Assembly: GCA_964384945.1 (NCBI GenBank)
Contig: CAYLMK010000003.1
Location: 124,001-188,000 of the forward strand
Origin: S015-6 sp964384945
Lineage (GTDB): Bacteria; Desulfobacterota; DSWW01
DNA: 64,000 nucleotides
Reading direction: 5' to 3'
In this document: positions 9,030-15,752 of the stretch, piece after piece
Layout: the number at the start of each line of letters is the position of its first letter
How positions within the stretch are numbered: position 1 is the first letter of the stretch
Made by a program: the position numbers and the translations under genes
Notes under the pieces: model-generated
The model's database searches: none
Seen by the model: the letters and a program-made list of their open reading frames with translations, nothing else
What the model was told of the DNA's origin: nothing

Positions 9030-11033
9030 TCACACCTTCAACCCCGCAAAGAAGCCGTCTTCGATCGCATGGAGGATCTTCCGGGGCTGCACGCTGTCCC
9101 CGATGACCTGGCAGTCCTTGAGCTTGCTAGCCACCTGGGCCAGGGGGTTGTGCGGCACCGCCCCGAAGGCCAGGATGACGTGGTCTGCCGGCAACAGCAT
9201 GTCCTCGCCCTCCGGCTTGGTCACGAGCACACCTTTTTCCGTGATTTCCTTGATGCGATGGTTCGTCAGCAACTTCACGTTTCCCTTGCTCTGCAGCCGG
9301 TGCAGCAGGGTGAGCCGTGTGATCAGCTCCTCGTCCAACGCACACTGCTCCGTCATTTCCACCACGGTTACGTCGAGTCCGAGATCCGAGAGAACGTCTG
9401 CGGTTCCCATGTCCGAGATCAGGTCCGCCGTCCCGACACCCGCGCAACCGCCCCCGGCCACCACCACCCTGCCGGACAAGGGTTTGACCGCCCCCAGGAA
9501 TCCGTGATTGGTCATGACATGGGGAAGGTCCGCCCCTCTGATATCCGGCACGAGCGCCCTCCCGCCGGTGGCCAGGATCACGGCGTCGGGCTTCTCCTTT
9601 TCCAGCGTTGCCGCATCCACCTCCTTGTTGAGAACCACCTCGACGTTCTTCATCTTCTTGAACTGGCTCTCGTAATACCGAACGATGTTCTTGAACTCAT
9701 CCTTGTAAGGGGCCAAAGTGGCCAGGCGAAACTGCCCGCCGCCGAGCTCCCCCGTCTTCTCGAAAAGCTTGACCTTGTGCCCCCTCTCCGCGGCCACGCG
9801 CGCCGCCTCCATTCCCGCCGGCCCGGCCCCCACGATGCAGACCTTCTTTGGCTTCTCGGCCTTGGGAAGTTTTCCCCCGAATTGGCTTTCCCTGCCGACG
9901 GTCGGATTGACCGCGCAACGCACGGGCAGGCCCATGAAGATTCGTCCGATGCACTGATTGCACGAGGTGCAGCGCCTGAGTTCCTCCACGCGGCCTTCCT
10001 GCACCTTGTTCACCCAGTCCGGGTCGGCCAGGAGGCCCCGCGCCATTCCGATGAAGTCGGCCTTGCCCTCCCGGAGCACCGATTCCCCGACTTCGGGGTC
10101 ATAGAGCCGCCCCTGCGCGATGACCGGGATCCGCGCCTCGGCCTTGACCGCGGCGGCCAGCTCCACCAGCACACCCTTGGGCAGGAAGACGGGCGGGATG
10201 ATAAAGTGCATGGAGTCGTAGATGCCCCCATGGGCGTCGATCGCGTTCACGCCGGCCTCCTCGAGCCGCTTGACCATCTTCACCGACTCTGCGACGCCCC
10301 GGCCCCCATCCACGAACTCATCGATCGACATGCGCACGATGATCGGAAAGTTCGGGCCCGCGTTCTGCCGGCAGGACTCGATCAGTTCCAGAAGCAGCCG
10401 CATCCTGCCTTCCAGGCTGCCCCCGTACGCATCGGTCCGGTCGTTGAACAGGGGCGACAGGAACTGCGCCACCAGGTAGCCGCCCAGGGCGTGAATGACC
10501 AAGGCATCGAATCCGGCGGTCTTCGCCCTGCCCGCAGCGAGCCCGTATACCTTGACCAAGGTCTTGATCTCGTCCGCGGAGAGCCGGCGCACCTTGCGCT
10601 GCGCCACGTTGGACATTCGCTCGCTGGCGCCCACATTGAGGGGCTCGGTGATCCCCTGGAGCCCCCGATCGTAAGGGAAACCCATCGACTGGGCGCCGCT
10701 GCCCGGCGAGACGAGTACGGCGATCTTGGCCCCCGCCCTGTGCACCGCCTCGGTCAACTCGGAGAGCATCGGGACGTAAGCGTTGTCGTCGATCCGGAGG
10801 GAGTGCGCAAAGGGGTCGTTCGTGTCGATCTTCGTGCACCCCTGCACCGTGTGCGTCATCAGCAGCCCCGCGCCGCCTTCCGCACGCCTCACGTAATAAT
10901 CGATGATCCTCTGCGTGACCTGTCCGTCCACCGTGGCGTAGAGAGTCTCGCACGGGCTGAAGACAACGCGGTTCTTAACCTTCAGGGTTCCAATCTGGCC
11001 CGGTTTGAACAGGTATTCCATCTTCTGGCTCAT
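9030..11033 (-). CDS. NADH:flavin oxidoreductase / 2,4-dienoyl-CoA reductase type (old yellow enzyme with Fe-S and FAD domains)
   Basis: Cytosolic flavoenzyme of 667 residues. The N-terminal FMN barrel (about 5-345) has QFLSPLFNDRTDAYGGS. A [4Fe-4S] motif follows with Cys355, Cys358, Cys361 and Cys373, then an FAD/NAD(P) module starting VGAGPAGMEAA near 401. This is the layout of bacterial 2,4-dienoyl-CoA reductase (FadH), trimethylamine dehydrogenase and anaerobic enoate reductases. The usual HxHGYL has become HALGGYL, so the active site is not identical to FadH. The start at 11033 has AGGAGCG upstream. It is the first gene after two tandem promoters with operators, so it probably heads the unit reaching to 110. 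Confidence 0.88.
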   Translation of the reverse strand: MSQKMEYLFKPGQIGTLKVKNRVVFSPCETLYATVDGQVTQRIIDYYVRRAEGGAGLLMTHTVQGCTKIDTNDPFAHSLRIDDNAYVPMLSELTEAVHRAGAKIAVLVSPGSGAQSMGFPYDRGLQGITEPLNVGASERMSNVAQRKVRRLSADEIKTLVKVYGLAAGRAKTAGFDALVIHALGGYLVAQFLSPLFNDRTDAYGGSLEGRMRLLLELIESCRQNAGPNFPIIVRMSIDEFVDGGRGVAESVKMVKRLEEAGVNAIDAHGGIYDSMHFIIPPVFLPKGVLVELAAAVKAEARIPVIAQGRLYDPEVGESVLREGKADFIGMARGLLADPDWVNKVQEGRVEELRRCTSCNQCIGRIFMGLPVRCAVNPTVGRESQFGGKLPKAEKPKKVCIVGAGPAGMEAARVAAERGHKVKLFEKTGELGGGQFRLATLAPYKDEFKNIVRYYESQFKKMKNVEVVLNKEVDAATLEKEKPDAVILATGGRALVPDIRGADLPHVMTNHGFLGAVKPLSGRVVVAGGGCAGVGTADLISDMGTADVLSDLGLDVTVVEMTEQCALDEELITRLTLLHRLQSKGNVKLLTNHRIKEITEKGVLVTKPEGEDMLLPADHVILAFGAVPHNPLAQVASKLKDCQVIGDSVQPRKILHAIEDGFFAGLKV

Positions 11034-11266
11034 GGGACGCTCCTCTTCCTGCTCTCTCGATGGTTTTGGGCTCCCTCCGCGGGGCGGGCCGGAATCCACC
11101 CGTGGAGGCGGATCGCGGGATCCGCACCGGAAAGGAAACGATACGGAGGGAGAAGACGCCTGACGGACCGGCATCCGCAGGTAACGGGGAGGGAAAATGC
11201 CCAACCGCTCGGTCTGGTTTTATCAAACATAACAAACGTCGCGCCGGGTTCTCGGAACGGGGAATG

Positions 11267-11278
11267 AACCGACCGGTT
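11267..11278. promoter_or_regulatory. TetR-type operator A
   Basis: The 12 bases AACCGACCGGTT match the operators at 11348, 11435 and 14485. The site begins four bases downstream of the -10 of the gene-proximal promoter, reading on the minus strand, where a bound repressor would block transcription of the gene ending at 9030. Confidence 0.6.
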
Positions 11279-11282
11279 GCCT

Positions 11283-11312
11283 ACGCTAGCCTCAATCACG
11301 TTGGCTTGTCAA
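11283..11312 (-). promoter_or_regulatory. Gene-proximal sigma70 promoter for the 11033-110 unit
   Basis: On the minus strand, TTGACA (11307-11312) is followed after 18 bases by TAGCGT (11283-11288), then directly by operator A. The -35 is perfect and the -10 is weak, which would suit a regulated promoter. It lies about 250 bases before the start codon at 11033. Confidence 0.5.
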
Positions 11313-11347
11313 CCCTGCTGTTCATGGCCTCGCGCATTTGAATGCTG

Positions 11348-11370
11348 ACCGACCTACCAGCCGGTCGGTT
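11348..11370. promoter_or_regulatory. TetR-type operator B
   Basis: Inverted repeat ACCGACC (11348-11354) and GGTCGGT (11363-11369) separated by 8 bases. It sits just downstream of the -10 of the distal promoter on the minus strand. The spacing of the arms is typical of TetR-family sites. Confidence 0.65.
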
Positions 11371-11371
11371 C

Positions 11372-11401
11372 AGATTAGCGTTATCCGGCTTCTTCTGTCA
11401 A
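11372..11401 (-). promoter_or_regulatory. Gene-distal sigma70 promoter for the 11033-110 unit
   Basis: On the minus strand, TTGACA (11396-11401) is followed after 18 bases by TAATCT (11372-11377). Operator B begins two bases beyond, and operator C lies upstream of the -35, so this promoter is bracketed by two operators. Confidence 0.6.
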
Positions 11402-11434
11402 GTCCTTTTTCCTCGGCGCGAATATTTTCTTTCC

Positions 11435-11454
11435 AACCGGCCGGTCGGTCGGTT
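11435..11454. promoter_or_regulatory. TetR-type operator C
   Basis: AACCGGCCGGTCGGTCGGTT, containing the perfect palindrome ACCGGCCGGT. Its flanks (TTCC before, TA after) are the same as those of operator D at 14485, from which it differs mainly by four extra bases. It lies between the ligase stop at 11530 and the distal promoter. The remaining sequence from 11034 to 11529 holds no gene that I can support. Confidence 0.6.
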
Positions 11455-11529
11455 TAGCTCGCCTACGCTCCCGGTTTTCCGGGATCCTGCCCGCCCCAAA
11501 CTACCTTAGCCTGGAGGCTTTTCGGGATC

Positions 11530-13080
11530 TCAGTAGAGCCGGATACAGGCCCCGATCCCCTCCTCGCGCAATTTGAACCGCTGGACCCGCTCGGTGGCCG
11601 TCTTCGGCAACTTGTCCCGCAGGGCCAGGTACCGGGGCCGCATGAACCGCGGCAGGTTTTCCTGCGACCACTCGTTGAACGCCTCGGCCGTCAGCGTTTC
11701 CCCCTGCTTGAGCACGAGGTGAACGATGATTTCGTCCTCTTTCAGGGCTTCCTTCTCGGGCGGCCTGTATCCTACGATGGCGCATTCGGCCACCTTCGGG
11801 TGCCCGTTGATGAGGTGTTCCACGTGCTCTGCGGAAACCATTTCCCCTCGCACGCGAAAGGCATCCTTCTTGCGCCCCACGAAATGAAGATGGCCCCTCT
11901 CGTCCAGGCGGCCGAGGTCCCCGGTGTACAGGTCATCCCCGCGGATCGTCTTGGCCGTGGCCTCGAGATTCCGGTAGTACTCCCGCATGCGGACCCCGCA
12001 CCTGCACCTGCAGACGATTTCTCCCACCTCGCCCTGCGGAACCGGATTTCCTCCGTCGTCCAGGATCAGCACTTGGTCCGGCGGCTTCGGAATGCCGTCC
12101 GAGCCGGGGTAGATCTGGTCGGGGGGCACCTCGGTGATGAAGGGGTGTTCGGTCTGCCCGTAAAGGCTCTGGAACGTGAGGTTCGGCCACCGCTCCTTCA
12201 TCGCCGCGTACAGGGCCCCGAAGGTGCCCAGAATCTTCAACCGGACCCGCGCTTCGAACTCGCCCTTTTCCATCTTCATCAGGTTGATCGGAACGGTGCC
12301 GGTCCAGTGGTCCTGGGTGATCCGGTACTTTTCGATCGTCTCCCAGTAAGTATCTGCGTGGAACCGGTCCTCCATGATCATGGTGCATTTGTGATACAGG
12401 GCTCCCAGCATGAGGAGGTAAGCCCATCCGTGGAAAAAGGGGAGATAGACATGAATCCTGTGCGTTGCGTCCGTCTCCAGAGCCTCGAGGCCCCGCACCG
12501 CCGTCCGTATATAGGTATTGTGCGTGTGCAGCACCCCTTTGGGAAACCCTGTGGTGCCCGAGGTGAAGATGATCATCGACTCGTCGTCCGGCCTTGCCGG
12601 GCTTTCGAACTCGTCCGGCATGGACCGGCTGCGCTCCGACAACTCGTTGATCGGAAGGATCCGCAAGGGCGTCTTGATCTTGTCCGCCACGGGGGCGACG
12701 GTCTCGCTGTATCGATCCGACACGCAGACAAAGGCGCTGTCGGACGCCTCGACGATGTACTTGAGGCTCTCTCCCACGAGCATGCTGTTGATCGGCACCC
12801 AGACGGCGCCGACGTTCGTGATCGCCATGATCGTATGAAGGAGTTCGGGGATGTTCTCCGACATGGTGCAGACCTTGTCCCCTTTCCGGACGCCGCACTC
12901 CTTCACGAAGTAATGAGAGATCCGGTTGACCTTGCCCTCGAATTGCCGGAAGGTCTCCTCGGAGTTCCTCTGAACGTACACCAGATAGGCCTTGTCGCCT
13001 GCGGACCGGGCCGCCTCCCGCATCAGCTCCCGCGTGGTCAGACGGATCTTCGTGATGTCAACTCCGCCGGGATTCTTCAT
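11530..13080 (-). CDS. AMP-forming acyl-CoA synthetase (ligase 1)
   Basis: ANL-superfamily ligase of 516 residues that should activate a carboxylic acid to its CoA thioester through an acyl-adenylate. The P-loop MIIFTSGTTGFPKG, the middle YTGDLGRLDERGH block and the C-terminal catalytic Lys region (LPKTATERVQRFK) are all present. The start codon follows the acyl-CoA dehydrogenase stop without any gap (TAG then ATG), so the two are translationally linked; GGTGCAGG precedes the junction. One acid-activating and one dehydrogenating enzyme under one regulated promoter points to a beta-oxidation-like start of a degradation route. Confidence 0.9.
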   Translation of the reverse strand: MKNPGGVDITKIRLTTRELMREAARSAGDKAYLVYVQRNSEETFRQFEGKVNRISHYFVKECGVRKGDKVCTMSENIPELLHTIMAITNVGAVWVPINSMLVGESLKYIVEASDSAFVCVSDRYSETVAPVADKIKTPLRILPINELSERSRSMPDEFESPARPDDESMIIFTSGTTGFPKGVLHTHNTYIRTAVRGLEALETDATHRIHVYLPFFHGWAYLLMLGALYHKCTMIMEDRFHADTYWETIEKYRITQDHWTGTVPINLMKMEKGEFEARVRLKILGTFGALYAAMKERWPNLTFQSLYGQTEHPFITEVPPDQIYPGSDGIPKPPDQVLILDDGGNPVPQGEVGEIVCRCRCGVRMREYYRNLEATAKTIRGDDLYTGDLGRLDERGHLHFVGRKKDAFRVRGEMVSAEHVEHLINGHPKVAECAIVGYRPPEKEALKEDEIIVHLVLKQGETLTAEAFNEWSQENLPRFMRPRYLALRDKLPKTATERVQRFKLREEGIGACIRLY

Positions 13081-14229
13081 CTACCTGCACCCCATGGCAC
13101 GGGAAATGACAATCCGGCACACCTCGCTCGTTCCCTCGCCGATCGTCAGGATCTTCGCATTCTGGTAGAGCCGCGAGATCGCGTACTCCTTCATAAAGCC
13201 GTAGCCGCCGTGAATCTGAAATCCCATGTCCACGTTCCTGACCGCGTTCTCGCTGGCCACGAGCTTGGCCATGGTCGCCTCCGTGTCATGCGGCAGGCCG
13301 GCGTCCTTCAGGTTGACCGCCTTCCAGGTCATCAGCCGGGCGAGCTCCGTGTTCACCTGCATGTCGGCCAGCATGAAGGCGATCGCCTGGAACCGCGCGA
13401 TGGGCTGCCCGAACTGCACCCGCTGCTTGGCGTATTCGAGAGAGTAGTCGAGCGCGGCCTGGCAGACGCCTGTGCCGATGGCCCCGAAATCGATCCGCCC
13501 CAGGTTGAGGCCGAACAGGGCCTGGGAGATCCCCTTGCCCAGATCGCCCACGAGGTTCTCTTCCGGCACCCGGCAGTCTTCGAACATCAGCTCTCTTGTG
13601 TCCATGATGTTCCAGCCCACTTTCCGGAACTTGTTTCCAACGATGAACCCCGGCGTGCCTTTCTCGACGAGGATGCTGCTGATCTCCTTTCGGCCGCCCT
13701 CTTTCCCGCCGGTCACGCACATCAGGACAACGCCGAGGCTGTTGTCCAACCCCGCGTTCGTGATGAAGATCTTGTTGCCGTTGATCACCCACTGCCCGTT
13801 CTGGAGCACGGCACGGGTCTGCACGCCGCCCGCGTCGGACCCCGCGTTCGGCTCGGTCAGGGCAAAGGCGCCCATCTTCTCTCCGCTCGCCAGGATGGGA
13901 AGGTACTTCTTCTTCTGCTCCCCCGTTCCGAATTTCATGAACATGTCGCAGATGATGTTGTGCACCTGATAGGACGTGGCAAAGGCGTCGTCCGCGCGGG
14001 CGAACTCCTCCATGATCAGGATGGAGTCGAAGTAGCTCATGCCCCCGCCGCCGTACTCCTCCGGAACGATCACGGCCGTGTACCCGAGTTCCGCCATCTT
14101 GTTCCAGATGTGATAGGGCCACTTCCCGGTCTCCTGCCCTTCCTCCGCATAGGGCGCGATGTTCTCCTGGGCGAACTTGCGGGCGGAATCCCGGATCATC
14201 TGTTGCTCTTCGTTCAAGGTGAATTCCAT
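13081..14229 (-). CDS. Acyl-CoA dehydrogenase
   Basis: FAD enzyme of 382 residues that introduces a 2,3 double bond into an acyl-CoA. The family blocks are intact: FALTEPNAGSDAGG for the substrate/FAD site, QIHGGYGFMKEY, and the late GEGTSEV, where the first Glu is the usual catalytic base of short- and medium-chain enzymes. Length is normal. No electron-transfer flavoprotein gene is in the window. It is the first gene of a two-gene unit, 256 bases downstream of operator D and its promoter, so its expression is probably under the same repressor as the reductase gene at 9030-11033. Confidence 0.93.
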   Translation of the reverse strand: MEFTLNEEQQMIRDSARKFAQENIAPYAEEGQETGKWPYHIWNKMAELGYTAVIVPEEYGGGGMSYFDSILIMEEFARADDAFATSYQVHNIICDMFMKFGTGEQKKKYLPILASGEKMGAFALTEPNAGSDAGGVQTRAVLQNGQWVINGNKIFITNAGLDNSLGVVLMCVTGGKEGGRKEISSILVEKGTPGFIVGNKFRKVGWNIMDTRELMFEDCRVPEENLVGDLGKGISQALFGLNLGRIDFGAIGTGVCQAALDYSLEYAKQRVQFGQPIARFQAIAFMLADMQVNTELARLMTWKAVNLKDAGLPHDTEATMAKLVASENAVRNVDMGFQIHGGYGFMKEYAISRLYQNAKILTIGEGTSEVCRIVISRAMGCR

Positions 14230-14484
14230 GGCAAACCTCCTCGGACCTGCTGCTCAGACTGCGTTAGAAGTATCCGGCAAACCCTTCGCGAACCGGAACG
14301 TTTCTCCACCGCCTCGTGCTGCGTTTTCCGGGTCGGGGAACGTAGGGAAAGTGCGTCGACCGCCGGGGCCCCGAGAACACGCGAACATCGCTTGCCACCC
14401 GGAACGCCCGGGACGGCCGTATGGAACGCGTCGGACTCTGGGGGTTTCAGGTCGCATGGGACCCTGGTCGACAAAAAACCTTCC

Positions 14485-14500
14485 AACCGGTTGGTCGGTT
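14485..14500. promoter_or_regulatory. TetR-type operator D
   Basis: AACCGGTTGGTCGGTT, arms AACCG and CGGTT. It starts two bases downstream of the -10 of the promoter of the acyl-CoA dehydrogenase unit (minus strand) and is nearly the same as operator C. The leader between it and the start codon at 14229 contains nothing else that I recognise. Confidence 0.68.
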
Positions 14501-14502
14501 TA

Positions 14503-14531
14503 TTACTAACATGTCTTCCGGGCCGTGTCAA
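14503..14531 (-). promoter_or_regulatory. Sigma70 promoter for the acyl-CoA dehydrogenase/ligase unit
   Basis: Minus strand TTGACA (14526-14531), 17-base spacer, TAGTAA (14503-14508), a near-consensus promoter. The adjacent operator D would overlap the start of transcription. Confidence 0.68.
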
Positions 14532-14623
14532 CGGAAATTTTTTCGATTCTTCACGCGGTCTTCAAGCGGGCGAAATCGTTGTCTGCGAAAGGCTTGGGTG
14601 CTCCCCCGACGACAACCGGGGGT

Positions 14624-15694
14624 CTAGAGAAGCCCCTTCACGATCTTCACGGCGGCGGCGATGGGCTCCCGGTTGTCATCCAAACCGGCCGGATGGTTGG
14701 GAATTGTCTCCCCCAAGGCCATGCGGGCCAGATGGGTCAGGAAGATCGGCTGCAGGCCTGCCCGGTCCGCTTCCTCGCGCATCTGAAGGGCACAGAAGGG
14801 ACACAGAAACACCATGGCCTGGGCGCCGTGGTCCAGGGCATCCCGGATGTTCTTCGCCTTGTAGGCCTCCCCGGCTTCGTTTCCGAGATGAGGCGACACC
14901 GGGGAACCGCAGCACAGGGCATTCCTCCGGTCGTAAGCGCGAGCGACCCGCTCGACCCCCATGACACGGAAGAGTTCGTCCACGTGACGATCCATCCAGG
15001 GCGTGTACCGGCTGGAGCACGGCGGCTGGTAGGCGATCTTCAGGCCAAGGGGACGCACCCGGTCCGCGCGGGATTTGAGATAGTCCCGCAGGTACTCCAC
15101 GTAGTGGGTGACCCGGAAAGGGACGTGGATCCCGTATTCCAGGGCCTTCGTGGTATAGGCGGCATAACAGTCGTCGTGAAACATGATGATCTCGCGGAAG
15201 CCGGTCTCGGCCAGGGCGTCGACCTTCTTCTGAAGCGTCTTGCGCAGAGGCGCCTCCTTACCAACATGGATCCAGGCGAGCATGCTCTCGTAGGCCCCTC
15301 CCTTCAGAAACGTGCACCCCTCGAACACCTCCCCCTCGAAGAGTCGAGGGATCACATCCACCACGCAGAGATTGATCACCGGCTTGCCCGGCTCACCCCG
15401 CACGATCTCCCCGGGGGACCGGTCGATTGTCTCGACCAATTGGTAGTAAGAGGGGGTCGTCTTGTAGACCCCGGTCCGCTCCTGGCACTGCAGGATCAGG
15501 TCAAAGGGATTGGCGCCCTTGTCGCAGGTGACGTTGCAGGCCGCGCACGTCACGCACTCGGTGAGGATCTCGGCCGTCTCTCCTCGAACCAGCCGCCGGA
15601 TCTGCTCGCCGCCGCCCTTCCTGTCGTAGTTGGTGTATTTGCACTGGTCCAGGCAGTCCCCGCAGAAGTCGCATTTGGCCAGGTTGAACGCCAT
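14624..15694 (-). CDS. HdrD-like (Fe-S)-binding oxidoreductase with CCG domains
   Basis: Soluble electron-transfer protein of 356 residues. Two ferredoxin clusters at the N-terminus use Cys8/11/14/18 and Cys47/50/53/57. The C-terminal half contains the cysteine-rich CCG type sequence: HDDCY near 176, QPPCSSRY near 226, CCGSP at 261 and CPFC at 298. Heterodisulfide reductase subunit D, the glycolate oxidase Fe-S subunit and BamD belong to this wide group. It is the last gene of the long leftward run and follows the GltD-FrhB fusion by 58 bases, so a shared redox complex is likely but inferred. The start at 15694 has GGGAGAG upstream. Confidence 0.85.
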   Translation of the reverse strand: MAFNLAKCDFCGDCLDQCKYTNYDRKGGGEQIRRLVRGETAEILTECVTCAACNVTCDKGANPFDLILQCQERTGVYKTTPSYYQLVETIDRSPGEIVRGEPGKPVINLCVVDVIPRLFEGEVFEGCTFLKGGAYESMLAWIHVGKEAPLRKTLQKKVDALAETGFREIIMFHDDCYAAYTTKALEYGIHVPFRVTHYVEYLRDYLKSRADRVRPLGLKIAYQPPCSSRYTPWMDRHVDELFRVMGVERVARAYDRRNALCCGSPVSPHLGNEAGEAYKAKNIRDALDHGAQAMVFLCPFCALQMREEADRAGLQPIFLTHLARMALGETIPNHPAGLDDNREPIAAAVKIVKGLL

Positions 15695-15752
15695 GGTTCG
15701 CTCTCCCGTTGCACAGGCCGGAGGAAACCCCTCCGTGGTGCCGTCCATTGAC

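Noticed and set aside
11719..14964. A plus-strand open frame of over 1000 codons opposite the ligase and dehydrogenase genes
   Set aside because: It is the antisense of two well-conserved genes in high-GC DNA, with His/Arg/Pro-rich composition and no recognisable domain.
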